Assembly (NCBI GenBank): GCA_035642125.1
Contig: DASQSZ010000005.1
Location: forward strand, 1 to 19,963
Reading direction: 5' to 3'
Origin: CALAED01 sp937891035
Lineage (GTDB): Bacteria; Actinomycetota; Actinomycetes; Streptosporangiales; Streptosporangiaceae
Length of the DNA stretch: 19,963 nt
Made by a program: the position numbers and the translations under genes. The notes below the pieces were generated by a model. It saw only the letters and a list, made by a program, of their open reading frames with translations, made no database searches and was not told where the DNA came from. Position 1 is the first letter of the stretch. Each line of letters opens with the position of its first letter. Positions 1-8,601 of this stretch are shown here, one piece after another.

Positions 1-50
1 CCCCCGTCGCCCGCCCGACCATCCCCCCATGGCCAGGCGGGCCTTCCGCC

Positions 51-272
51 TCAGCGGCGTGCCGCCGGCGCGGGCTCGGCAACCCGCGGGGCGAGCGGAG
101 CAGGCCCCGACAAAGCCGGCGCGCAGTCGTCGCAAGCGAAAACCGCGGTCCCGCAGGGCACGTGCCCGACGCGGACGCGCGGCCGCGGCCACTTCCTGTG
201 ACAGACGACGCACGCGCAGCCGTGCCGCTGCGCGATGGTGAGCGCTATTGGATCGAATGTCAGCCCCATCAT
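51..272 (-). CDS. Small zinc-ribbon-like hypothetical protein (73 aa)
   Basis: I do not recognise a named family. The 73-residue product has a CVVCH motif (around residues 21-25) and an ACDDC motif (around 46-50). This CxxC...CxxC spacing, with an adjacent His, would suit one structural zinc site. The C-terminus is rich in Pro and Ala and looks disordered. The gene is supported by an AAGGGGG ribosome binding site about 7-8 bases before a double ATG (272 or 269) and by the conserved-looking cysteine pairs. The overlapping plus-strand reading frame at 29-241 is Arg/Ala-rich and looks like a shadow. The gene is divergent from the adenylate-kinase-like gene. Its function is unknown; a nucleic-acid-binding or protein-binding zinc knuckle is only an inference. 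Confidence 0.6.
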   Translation of the reverse strand: MMGLTFDPIALTIAQRHGCACVVCHRKWPRPRVRVGHVPCGTAVFACDDCAPALSGPAPLAPRVAEPAPAARR

Positions 273-315
273 CGCGCACCCCCTTGTAGCGGCCGGAGCC
301 TGTCTCCTCGTCTCC

Positions 316-325
316 TTTTATAGAT
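316..325. promoter_or_regulatory. AT-rich island, possible -10 region in divergent intergenic space
   Basis: The only AT-rich stretch between the two divergent genes is TTTTATAGAT. Read on the plus strand it gives TATAGAT (319-325), about 110 bases before the kinase ATG. Read on the minus strand it gives CTATAAAA, about 45 bases before the small zinc-ribbon gene. I see no convincing -35 hexamer at 16-18 bases in either direction, so orientation and function are uncertain. Confidence 0.3.
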
Positions 326-433
326 GCGCGTCGGTGTGGCGCCGGTTTGTGGAGGGACAAGGTCCGGCAAAGCGTTCCGCCGGCGGGCCATAGGCTGAAC
401 GCGGGCTCTGCAGACAGACGCGGGAGAAGCCGG

Positions 434-1141
434 ATGCGCAAGTACGTGATCATGGGCGTTCAGGGCAGCGGCAAGGGCACGCAATGCGCGCTGCTGGCCG
501 CCGGCTTCGACCTCGTCCATATCTCGGTCGGCGACATCTTCCGCTGGCACGTGCAAAACCACACCAAGCTGGGCGCCCAGGTACGCCGGGTCATGGCCGC
601 CGGTGAGCTCGTCGGCGACGACCTGGTCGAGCGGGTGGTGCGCGACCGGCTCGAACAGCATGACTGGAACTATGGGTTCGTCATCGACGGGTTTCCGCGT
701 AACGCCCCGCAGGCGGAGTTCTTCCTCGAAAGCTATGACATCGACGGCGTGATCCACCTCGACCTGCCCGACAGCGAGGTCAGGCGGCGCGTGCTGTCGC
801 GGCGGCTGTGCTCCTCGTGCGGCCTGGACTACAACCTGATCGCGCACCGCCCCAAGGCCGAGGGCCGCTGCGACGTCTGCGGCGGCGCGCTCGTCACCCG
901 GGAGGACGACACGGAGGAGGCGCTCGCGGCTCGGCTACGCGACTTCCACGAGAAGACCAACCCGGTCCTCGATCTGTTCCGGCGCAAGGAGTACGTCTTC
1001 ACCGTGGACGCCCGCCCCGGCAAGGAGACAGTGCACCAGGCGATCCGCGACCGGCTCGGCCTGTTCGCCGCCGGCTCGGACGGCGCGGGCGGCGCGGGCG
1101 GTGACGCAGATGTGGCCGAAGTCAGAACAGGACCGACATGA
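434..1141 (+). CDS. Adenylate kinase-like nucleoside monophosphate kinase with zinc-type LID
   Basis: Predicted to transfer phosphate from ATP to AMP or a related NMP in the cytosol. The 235-residue product starts with a P-loop (GVQGSGKGTQ, residues 8-17). It has the NMP-binding region at about 31-60 and the DGFPRN signature at 85-90. The LID carries C126, C129, C146 and C149, a zinc-finger-type arrangement. The C-terminal 20 residues are Gly/Ala-rich and look disordered. The ATG at 434 is chosen because GGGAGAAG lies 7 bases upstream and the P-loop then falls at the usual position; the frame is open further upstream without a good start. The gene is not in a ribosomal-protein/secY context, so it may be a second, specialised paralogue rather than the housekeeping adk. 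Its 3' end overlaps the convergent acetyltransferase by 20 bases. Confidence 0.88.
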   Translation: MRKYVIMGVQGSGKGTQCALLAAGFDLVHISVGDIFRWHVQNHTKLGAQVRRVMAAGELVGDDLVERVVRDRLEQHDWNYGFVIDGFPRNAPQAEFFLESYDIDGVIHLDLPDSEVRRRVLSRRLCSSCGLDYNLIAHRPKAEGRCDVCGGALVTREDDTEEALAARLRDFHEKTNPVLDLFRRKEYVFTVDARPGKETVHQAIRDRLGLFAAGSDGAGGAGGDADVAEVRTGPT

Positions 1142-1970
1142 ACGTGTCCACGTGCTTGAACCCGACGTGCCGGTACGCGGCGCGGGCCGGGGCGTTGTAG
1201 TCGTTGACGTACAGCGTCACCGTGGGCGCGATCGTCCGCAGCGCCTCTTCGACCAGCGCCGCCATACCGTGCACGGCGATGCCGTTGCCGCGCAGCTCGG
1301 GGGTGACCCAGACGCCCTGGACCTGGCAGGCGTACGGGGTGACCGCGCCGACCTCCGCTTTGAAGACGACCCTGTCGTCCTCGATCCGGGCGAACGACCG
1401 GCCCGCCCTGATCAGCTCGGCCACGCGGGCCCGGTAGAGCACCCCGCCGTCCCCGGCGCTCGGCGAGACGCCGACCTCCTCGGTGAACATGGCCACGCAG
1501 GCGGGGTAGACGACGTCGAACTCCTCCATGCGCACCCGCCGTACGGCCGGGTCCGGCGTGGCCGCCGGCAGCGAGGAGATGGCCATGACCGGCTGGACGT
1601 GCCGGACGGCCCGGGGCGGTCCCCAGTAGGGCTCGAGGATCTCCCACAGCTGGGCCACCGCGTCGATGGGTCCGACGATCGACGAGCAGCGCCGGCCCTG
1701 CGCCCTGGCCCGTTCGGCGAAGGCCCGTACGGCCTCTGGGGTGGCCGAAACGGGCACCAGGTTGGCGCCGGAATAGCACAGGGAGCGGAGCCGTCCGTCG
1801 TCGAGGTAACCCCACATCTGGGCGCCGAGCCGGGCCTGGTCGAGGCCGACGGCGTGTACGCGGGAGGCGACGAACACGTTCGCGATCGAATCGGCGTCCA
1901 GAATGGACAAGGCCTCCTCGCGGTACCGGTCATCTAGGACCCGCACCGACGCCGACCCGAGCATGCGCAT
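1122..1970 (-). CDS. GNAT family N-acetyltransferase (DUF4081 type)
   Basis: The 282-residue product has an N-terminal half (about 1-130) resembling the DUF4081 domain that precedes a GNAT fold in actinobacterial proteins. The C-terminal half (about 140-282) has the acetyl-CoA loop RGNGIA (227-232), preceded by the beta-strand VWVTPEL. The GNAT-typical YVNDYNAPARAAYRHVGF segment (254-271) is also present. It would transfer an acetyl group to an amine, but the substrate is unknown. The ATG at 1970 is preferred to the one at 1964, because GGAG lies 10 bases before the first and too far from the second. It lies downstream of ispG in the same orientation, a neighbourhood common in actinobacteria, but a hairpin and a candidate promoter suggest separate transcription. 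Confidence 0.88.
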   Translation of the reverse strand: MRMLGSASVRVLDDRYREEALSILDADSIANVFVASRVHAVGLDQARLGAQMWGYLDDGRLRSLCYSGANLVPVSATPEAVRAFAERARAQGRRCSSIVGPIDAVAQLWEILEPYWGPPRAVRHVQPVMAISSLPAATPDPAVRRVRMEEFDVVYPACVAMFTEEVGVSPSAGDGGVLYRARVAELIRAGRSFARIEDDRVVFKAEVGAVTPYACQVQGVWVTPELRGNGIAVHGMAALVEEALRTIAPTVTLYVNDYNAPARAAYRHVGFKHVDTFMSVLF

Positions 1971-2004
1971 GTTTTACCCGCTCCAGGCAGCCGACAGCAC
2001 CAGC

Positions 2005-2033
2005 GCTATATACAGAGTAGGTCGTCGGATCAA
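2005..2033 (-). promoter_or_regulatory. Candidate promoter of the GNAT acetyltransferase gene
   Basis: On the minus strand, TTGATC (2033-2028) is followed after 17 bases by TATAGC (2010-2005), within a TATATAGC run. The -10 lies about 35 bases before the ATG at 1970. It sits just downstream of the strong hairpin after ispG, consistent with an independent transcription unit. This is pattern matching only. Confidence 0.45.
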
Positions 2034-2043
2034 CTGGGCGATT

Positions 2044-2073
2044 GCCGGGCCCCGGCCGTCGCCGGGGCCCGGC
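2044..2073 (-). terminator. Strong GC hairpin after ispG, likely terminator
   Basis: A 13-bp perfect inverted repeat (2044-2056 with 2061-2073) encloses a 4-base loop. The arms are GCCGGGCCCCGGC and its exact complement. It lies about 90 bases past the ispG stop codon and before the acetyltransferase gene. There is no U-rich tail, which is common for actinobacterial terminators. Confidence 0.6.
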
Positions 2074-2163
2074 CAGGCACTGGCGTCACCTTCGTCCCAG
2101 CGCCTCTGGGGAAGTCCGCCGGCAGGGCGCCGGGCGCGGGTAGGCGGTGATCCACGAATCGCC

Positions 2164-3339
<1,176 letters not shown>

Positions 3340-3376
3340 GATCCTCTATCGCGGGGTGTTAGTGCCGTTGATGCTG

Positions 3377-4585
3377 TTACTGCGGAAGTTTCAGTGGGTT
3401 CAGCACATCAGCGAGAATGAGCAAAACCCCCAGCCCGACAAGCAACACGACGGCGATGTACGTCACCGGCATGAGCTTGGTCATATCTACGGTGCCAGGG
3501 TCGGGCCGGCCTCTGATACGGGCGATCCCGGCCCTGATCCGCTCGTAACACAGTACCGCCAGGTGTCCACCGTCCATCGGGAGTAGGGGTAGGAGGTTGA
3601 GTACTCCTACGAAGATGTTCACCGATACGACCAGGGACAAAAACAAGAACGCCTTGAACCGCCATGACTGGTTCGACGCGAAGATCTGGCCCGATACGTC
3701 GCCCGCCCCGTACACGCTGCCCACCTGCCCGGCCGGCGTCTGCGCCCGGTCCGGGGAGAACAGCTTGGGGATCGCGGCCGGCAGGTCGACGGCGATGCGG
3801 CCCAACTGCCCCAGATAGCCGCCGAACTGGCCCGCCGCCGTCACCGGCGCGCTGACGGGCCCCTTCCTGTCCCAGTTCGCGGCGAGGACCAGTGGCGACA
3901 TGCCGAGGAAGGCCTGCCCGTCGACTTCGGCGAGCCGCGGCCGCAGCGTGCGCGGCGGCTGGTCACCGGCGCGCCGGACGACCATGGAGACTTCGGCGCC
4001 CGGCTGGGCGGCCCGGATGGCCGCGCGCAGGTCGTCCCAGTCGCGGATCGGGCGGCCGGCGAACGAGACCACGCGGTCCCCGCGCCGCAGGCCCGCCTGA
4101 GCGGCCGGTGCGGGCGGCGCCCCTGAGCCGCACGGCTCGTTCATGCTCGCGGGCACGCACCGGCTGATCGCTTCCACCGTCGCCGTACGGTTTTGGCCCT
4201 CGGGCAGCCCCGTTGTCAGGTTGACCGCCACGAGGAGCAGGTAGCCGACGACGAGGTTGATCACCACGCCGGCCGCGATCACGATCGCGCGCTGCCGCGC
4301 CGGCTGCCGATAGAACGCCCGTCTCTCATCGCCGGGCTCGATCCGCTCGAGCGGCGTGTAGCCGACGATCCGGACGAACCCGCCAAGCGGAATCGCCTTG
4401 ATTCCGTACTCGGTCTCGCCCCGCCTCCGGGACCACAGCGTCGGCCCGAAGCCGACGAAGAACTGGGTGGCCTTCATCCCGAACCGCTTGGCCGTGACGA
4501 AGTGCCCGAACTCATGCAACACGACCGTGGCGAGCAGCGCGACCACGAACGCGATCACGCCGAGAAGGCCGTAAAAGGAACTCAT
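3377..4585 (-). CDS. rip1: Site-2 intramembrane zinc metalloprotease (Rip1/RseP-like, M50 family)
   Basis: An integral membrane protease that in relatives cleaves anti-sigma factors within the membrane. The 402-residue product has a first membrane segment carrying HEFGH (H24, E25, H28), the zinc-binding and catalytic motif. A second membrane segment lies at about 100-125. A single PDZ domain (about 155-225, with AGLRRGDRVVSFAGRPI) is followed by the third metal-ligand motif LLPLLPMDGGHL (D338) in a membrane segment. A last membrane segment sits near the C-terminus (about 373-392). The ATG at 4585 places HEFGH at the expected distance from the N-terminus. It lies between dxr and ispG, the conserved actinobacterial order. 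The substrate anti-sigma factor is not in the window. Confidence 0.95.
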   Translation of the reverse strand: MSSFYGLLGVIAFVVALLATVVLHEFGHFVTAKRFGMKATQFFVGFGPTLWSRRRGETEYGIKAIPLGGFVRIVGYTPLERIEPGDERRAFYRQPARQRAIVIAAGVVINLVVGYLLLVAVNLTTGLPEGQNRTATVEAISRCVPASMNEPCGSGAPPAPAAQAGLRRGDRVVSFAGRPIRDWDDLRAAIRAAQPGAEVSMVVRRAGDQPPRTLRPRLAEVDGQAFLGMSPLVLAANWDRKGPVSAPVTAAGQFGGYLGQLGRIAVDLPAAIPKLFSPDRAQTPAGQVGSVYGAGDVSGQIFASNQSWRFKAFLFLSLVVSVNIFVGVLNLLPLLPMDGGHLAVLCYERIRAGIARIRGRPDPGTVDMTKLMPVTYIAVVLLVGLGVLLILADVLNPLKLPQ

Positions 4586-4645
4586 ACACCGTCCAGCGGG
4601 TCAGTCGAGTCATGCCCAAGGCACCGCGGATGATGTCGGGCACGC

Positions 4646-5875
4646 TTAGGTCAGTTCGCGCGCCCTCGTTCGCGCCCACGCGTCCGCGGCGAGCACATCG
4701 TCGAGCGTCACCCCCGTATCCAGGACTTCGTGCTCTGTCACTACCCGCTGGACGGTGTCCACTATTCCCAGGAAGGGCAGGCGTCCGTTCCTGAAGGCCT
4801 CGACGCACTCTTCGTTGGCGGCGTTGTAGACCGCGGGCGCCGTGCCGCCGAGCGCGCCCACGTGGCGGGCCAGCCGCACGGCGGGGAACGCCTCGTTGTC
4901 GAGCGGGAACAGCTCCCAGGTGTGCGCCTCGGTCCAGTCGATGCCCGGCGCCGCGTCGGCGACCCGATCCGGCCAGGACAGGCCGAGCGAGATCGGCATC
5001 CGCATGTCGGGCGGGCCCGTCTGGGCGAGCGTCGATCCGTCAGTGAACTCCACCAGTGAGTGGATCATCGACTGCGGATGGATCATGACCTCGATCCGGT
5101 CGAACGGGATGTCGAACAGCAGGTGCGCCTCGATGACCTCCAAGCCTTTGTTGATCAGCGTCGCGGAGTTGATCGTGACGACCGGCCCCATTTCCCAGGT
5201 CGGGTGGGCGAGCGCCTGTTCCGGGGTCACGTCTTCGAGCTCGGCCCGGCGCCGGCCGCGGAACGGCCCGCCGCTTGCGGTCAGCACCAGCCGGCGCACC
5301 TCGGCCGCCGACCCGCCGCGCAGGCACTGCGCCAGCGCCGAGTGCTCGGAGTCGACCGGCACGATCTGACCAGGCTTGGCCCTGGCCTTCACCAGCGGGC
5401 CGCCGACGATCAGCGACTCCTTGTTGGCGAGCGCGAGCGTGCGGCCGGCGTCGAGGGCCGCGAGCGTGGACGCCAGCCCAAGCGCGCCGGTGACGCCGTT
5501 GAGCACGACGTCGCACGGGTGGGCGGCCACCTCGGCCACCGCCTCGGGGCCGGCGAGGATCTTCGGGATCCGGTACTCGCCCGTGGCGTAACCGCGGCGC
5601 TGGGCCTCGGCGTAGAAGGCCAGCTGCAGATCCTGCGCCGTCGACGCCTTGGCCACCGCGACCACCTCGGGGTGGAACTCCAGCGCCTGCCGTGCCAGCA
5701 ACGCGACCCGGGACCCGCCGGCCGCGAGGCCGGTGACGCTGAACCGGTCCGGGTTGCGGCGAATGACGTCGAGGGCCTGGGTGCCGATCGAGCCGGTCGA
5801 GCCGAGCACGACGACGCCGCGGCGGCCCGCGCGGACGGATTCCGATGCCGATTGGTCTGCCGAAAGGGGAGTCAC
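4646..5875 (-). CDS. dxr: 1-deoxy-D-xylulose 5-phosphate reductoisomerase (Dxr/IspC)
   Basis: Converts DXP to MEP with NADPH, the committed step of the MEP pathway. The NADPH-binding loop LGSTGSIGTQ lies near residue 25. ANKESLI and PVDSEHSA (metal and substrate binding) follow in the middle. Then come ASGGPF, the HPTWEMG flexible-loop region and NSATLINKGLE. The C-terminal helical domain is complete. The GTG at 5875 gives 409 residues. An earlier in-frame GTG at 5926 would add 17 residues, but the extra codons include AAT and GGA, which are unlike the gene body, and neither start has a good ribosome binding site. The choice of start is therefore uncertain. It is the first gene of the dxr-rip1-ispG series. 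Confidence 0.95.
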   Translation of the reverse strand: MTPLSADQSASESVRAGRRGVVVLGSTGSIGTQALDVIRRNPDRFSVTGLAAGGSRVALLARQALEFHPEVVAVAKASTAQDLQLAFYAEAQRRGYATGEYRIPKILAGPEAVAEVAAHPCDVVLNGVTGALGLASTLAALDAGRTLALANKESLIVGGPLVKARAKPGQIVPVDSEHSALAQCLRGGSAAEVRRLVLTASGGPFRGRRRAELEDVTPEQALAHPTWEMGPVVTINSATLINKGLEVIEAHLLFDIPFDRIEVMIHPQSMIHSLVEFTDGSTLAQTGPPDMRMPISLGLSWPDRVADAAPGIDWTEAHTWELFPLDNEAFPAVRLARHVGALGGTAPAVYNAANEECVEAFRNGRLPFLGIVDTVQRVVTEHEVLDTGVTLDDVLAADAWARTRARELT

Positions 5876-6042
5876 CCGTCCATTGTTCCGGGTCGCCGGC
5901 CCGGCCTCCACGGCGGTGGCCCACACAATGCGGAGTTCGTTACAGCGGCTCGTCGAAGCAAGCGCGCTGAGGGCGACCCCACGTACCGGTGACTTTCGCG
6001 CCCACCCGCACAGGCGAGCACAGTCGACCGCGTGGCCGCCCG

Positions 6043-6441
6043 TCAGCAGACAAGGAGGTCGAAGAGCCGGCCGAGCTCGGCGGCCGGATCGTCGGTGAGA
6101 CCCGGGTGGACGGGCCCGGGCTGGATGATGGTGCTGCGCGGCGCCGTGAGCCAGCGGAACCGTTCGCCCAAGGAGGAGGCCGCGGCCCTGCCAGCCGACC
6201 CGCCGCCGCAGGTGGCGTCGACGGCGTGCAGCGCGTTCCGGACGCCCTCGAGGTCGAGGTCGGCGGCGAGGGCGCGCAGCCGGTCGGGATCCACGCGGGT
6301 GCGGCAGCCGAGGAAGTCGCGCCGCCGGCAGTACAGGACCACCCCGACGTTCATCGCCTCACCGCGCTCGATGCTCGGCACCACTCGCAGCGTCGCGTAC
6401 TCATAGACCGCCCTGGCGTTCGGCGTCTGCGGCGCGTTCAT
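6043..6441 (-). CDS. DUF3037 family protein, coupled to HipA-like kinase
   Basis: The 132-residue product resembles the DUF3037 family: an N-terminal YEYATLRVVPSIERGEAMN stretch followed by VGVVLYCRRRDFLGCR, typical of these short proteins of unknown function. The ATG at 6441 overlaps the stop of the kinase gene as ATGA (6441-6438), so translation is very likely coupled. The C-terminus (DPAAELGRLFDLLVC) also looks family-like. In many actinobacteria this gene sits beside a HipA-like kinase, which suggests a joint function, for example partner or substrate of the kinase. No catalytic motif is evident. Confidence 0.82.
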   Translation of the reverse strand: MNAPQTPNARAVYEYATLRVVPSIERGEAMNVGVVLYCRRRDFLGCRTRVDPDRLRALAADLDLEGVRNALHAVDATCGGGSAGRAAASSLGERFRWLTAPRSTIIQPGPVHPGLTDDPAAELGRLFDLLVC

Positions 6442-7256
6442 GGGGCGGCCACCTCGGGGAGCCAGCCGCGCGGCGCCGCGACCCTGGCCAACAGCTGCGT
6501 GACGTAGGCATCGCGCACCGCCTGCGGCCCCGCGAACCCAGACTCCCCGGCCAGCCATGGCTCGGGCACGAGGCCGACCACCTCGCCGAGCAACTCCTCC
6601 GTGATCCGCGGCGCCAACTCGGCATCGGCCTCCGGCAGCTGCTTGGCGTATGGCGCGAGGACGTGGTCGCCCGCGTCGTACGGCCGCCGCACGAGCGTGC
6701 CGGCACGCGTCCAGGCGTGATGGAAGTACAGGCTCGCGCCATGGTCGATCAACCAGACGTCGCCGTGCCAGACCAGCAGGTTGGGGTTGCGCCAGCTGCG
6801 ATCCACGTTGCCGATCAGCGCGTCGAGCCAGAGCACCCGCGACGCGAAGCCGGGGTCGGCGGCCCAGCCGAGCGGGTCGTACCCGAGCGCGCCGGGCAGA
6901 AAGTCGATCCCGAGGTTCCACCCCGGGCTGGCGTTGAGCAGGTCCTGCACCTCCTCGTCCGGCTCGTGCCGGCCGATCACCGGGTCGAGATCGATGATCA
7001 CCAGATCGGGCACGCGCAGCCCGAGCCGGCGGGCCAGTTCGCCGGCGATGATCTCGGCGATCAGGGCTTTGCGGCCCTGCCCGGCACCGATGAACTTCGC
7101 CACGTAAGTCCCCAGGTCGTCGGCCTCGACGAGGCCGGGCAACGACCCGCCCTCGCGCAGCGGCGCCACGTATCTGGTCGCCGTCACCACGGGAAGCGCG
7201 CCGGGAAGCATGACCACACCGTAACGGCGCGCGGCGGCGTCCGTTCCCGGCATCAT
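6438..7256 (-). CDS. HipA-like kinase family protein
   Basis: Resembles short HipA-family proteins with a PI3/4-kinase-like fold rather than full HipA toxins (about 440 aa). In the 272-residue frame a nucleotide-binding Lys lies in TYVAKF (K54). A helix GELARRLGLRVP follows. The catalytic loop is LDALIGNVDRSWRNPN (N150, D152). The metal-binding position is WLIDHGASL (D171), with DHG instead of the usual DFD/DFG. No HipB-like antitoxin gene is adjacent. The start is ambiguous: ATGs at 7256, 7253 and 7211 exist. None has a clear ribosome binding site, and the 7211 start would begin closer to the conserved ATRYVAPLREGGSLPGLVEA region. The downstream partner is the overlapping DUF3037 gene. Confidence 0.83.
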   Translation of the reverse strand: MMPGTDAAARRYGVVMLPGALPVVTATRYVAPLREGGSLPGLVEADDLGTYVAKFIGAGQGRKALIAEIIAGELARRLGLRVPDLVIIDLDPVIGRHEPDEEVQDLLNASPGWNLGIDFLPGALGYDPLGWAADPGFASRVLWLDALIGNVDRSWRNPNLLVWHGDVWLIDHGASLYFHHAWTRAGTLVRRPYDAGDHVLAPYAKQLPEADAELAPRITEELLGEVVGLVPEPWLAGESGFAGPQAVRDAYVTQLLARVAAPRGWLPEVAAP

Positions 7257-7288
7257 CTGAGAGGCCGGAGCGTGACCGTGATGGAGAG

Positions 7289-7690
7289 TTATCGATCAGT
7301 GGGCGCGTTCCAATCAACCAGTTGCACGATGACGCCGTTGGGGTCGCGGACCTGGAAGGCGCGTTCGCCCCATTCCTCGCTGGTCAGCGGCATAGTGATC
7401 GCGACGCCCTCGCCGCGCAGGCGGGCCAGCTCGCCGTCGAGGTCGTTGACCACGAAGGCGAGGATCAGGCCGGCGGCGTGTTCGTCGCGTTGGTCGGCGG
7501 GCAGGGTCGGCAGGCCCCGCTGGAGGAACACGACGTTCATCCCGGCGTCCGCGCGGGTCAGCGAGGCGAAACCGGCAGCGGCCATCTCGACCTGGAAGCC
7601 GAAGTGGCGGGCGAGGAAGGCACTGGACGCGGCCACGTCCTCGACGTTCAGCGACACGGCGCTTGAGGTGATCTGCACGGACGCTCCCAT
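7289..7690 (-). CDS. VOC family protein (glyoxalase/bleomycin resistance-like)
   Basis: A 133-residue vicinal-oxygen-chelate fold protein with two beta-alpha-beta-beta-beta modules. The first module starts SSAVSLNVEDVAASSAFLAR with HFGFQVEM. The second has AFVVNDLDGELARLRGEGV and ends RDPNGVIVQLVDW. Typical members bind a divalent metal and act as dioxygenases, isomerases or drug-binding proteins; the substrate here is unknown. The ATG at 7690 lacks a strong ribosome binding site. The gene is divergent from a TetR regulator, and the 63 bases between them hold a perfect palindrome, so it is probably controlled by that regulator. Confidence 0.87.
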   Translation of the reverse strand: MGASVQITSSAVSLNVEDVAASSAFLARHFGFQVEMAAAGFASLTRADAGMNVVFLQRGLPTLPADQRDEHAAGLILAFVVNDLDGELARLRGEGVAITMPLTSEEWGERAFQVRDPNGVIVQLVDWNAPTDR

Positions 7691-7709
7691 GGTCGGACGA
7701 ACTAATCAA

Positions 7710-7738
7710 TGTACATTGTACAATGTACGGCGTATAAC
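7710..7738 (+). promoter_or_regulatory. Candidate promoter of the TetR gene, overlapped by operator
   Basis: TGTACA (7710-7715) and TATAAC (7733-7738) are 17 bases apart, with the -10 about 16 bases before the ATG at 7754. The 18-bp palindrome at 7711-7728 covers the -35 and most of the spacer, so a bound repressor would block RNA polymerase. Inferred from pattern only. Confidence 0.45.
7711..7728. promoter_or_regulatory. Perfect 18-bp palindromic operator between VOC and TetR genes
   Basis: GTACATTGTACAATGTAC is its own reverse complement. It holds three GTAC units with 7-base periodicity (GTAC-ATT-GTAC-AAT-GTAC). It lies 21 bases from the VOC start and 25 bases from the TetR start. Location and symmetry are as expected for the binding site of the divergent TetR-type dimer. 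It is AT-rich in a GC-rich genome, so chance is unlikely. Confidence 0.75.
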
Positions 7739-7753
7739 GTTGTTCGGGAGAGA

Positions 7754-8563
7754 ATGATTCCCGTGCCGACCGAACGAACCAGCGCGGGCGACCCGGCCCG
7801 CACCCTGCAGCTGCTGTGGCGCGAGTCCGCGCCGGGGGCCAAACGCGGGCCACGTCGCGGGTTGAGCATCGACGCGGTGGTGGACGCGGCGATCAACATC
7901 GCCGACTCCGAAGGCCTGGACGCGGTGACCATGCGCCGCTTGGCGGACGAGCTCGGGGTGGTGCCGATGACGGTCTACACCTACATCCCGGGCAAGGCCG
8001 AGCTGCTCGACCTCATGCTGGACGCTGCCTATGCGCGCATGCCCCGCACGGACACGGCCGGACACCCCTGGCGCTACCGCGTGACCGCCATCGCACAAGA
8101 AAACAAAGACCTCTTCGAACGCCACCGGTGGGCCGCGGCCGTCTCAACGACCCGGCCGCCGCTTGGACCCGGGCAGATGGCCAAGTACGAGCACGAACTC
8201 GCCGCGCTCGCCGGCCTCGGCCTCGACGACGTGGAAATGGACGACTGCCTGACCTACCTGCTCAGCTTCGTGCAGGCCTGCGCCAGGGCCAGTGCCGACG
8301 CCCGCGCGGCCCGCCACGACAGCGCCATGACCGACGAGCAGTGGTGGCAGGTCAACGCGCCCCTCCTGGCCCGCGTCTTCGACGAGAACGCCTACCCCAC
8401 CGCGGCCCGTGTCGGCGCGGCGGCGGGCGCCGCCCACGGCGGTGCCTACAATCCCGACCACGCCTACGCCTTCGGCCTGCAACGCGTCGTTGACGCCTTC
8501 GCCGTTCTCATCGATCGCCGCGCGGCGGCCGGCGGCGCCCGCGGTAGACCTACGTCGTCGTGA
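7754..8563 (+). CDS. TetR/AcrR family transcriptional regulator (TetR C-terminal domain type)
   Basis: A 269-residue one-component repressor. The HTH domain spans about residues 36-82: GLSIDAVVDAAINIADSEGL, then MRRLADELGVVPMTVYTYI as the recognition region, then PGKAELLDLML. The longer C-terminal part (about 100-250) fits the TetR_C ligand-binding family used by many drug-responsive regulators. The ATG at 7754 is preferred because GGGAGAG sits immediately upstream. The earlier in-frame ATG at 7709 would place the operator palindrome inside the coding region. It is divergent from a VOC gene and probably autoregulates through the palindrome at 7711-7728. The ligand is unknown. Confidence 0.9.
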   Translation: MIPVPTERTSAGDPARTLQLLWRESAPGAKRGPRRGLSIDAVVDAAINIADSEGLDAVTMRRLADELGVVPMTVYTYIPGKAELLDLMLDAAYARMPRTDTAGHPWRYRVTAIAQENKDLFERHRWAAAVSTTRPPLGPGQMAKYEHELAALAGLGLDDVEMDDCLTYLLSFVQACARASADARAARHDSAMTDEQWWQVNAPLLARVFDENAYPTAARVGAAAGAAHGGAYNPDHAYAFGLQRVVDAFAVLIDRRAAAGGARGRPTSS

Positions 8564-8601
8564 GGTGTCGCGCCGGGGCATGCCGTCTCGTTCGGGCTTG
8601 G

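Noticed and set aside
29..241. Arg/Ala-rich plus-strand frame at the window start
   Set aside because: It overlaps the better supported minus-strand zinc-ribbon gene, has no ribosome binding site, and has the low-complexity composition of a shadow frame.
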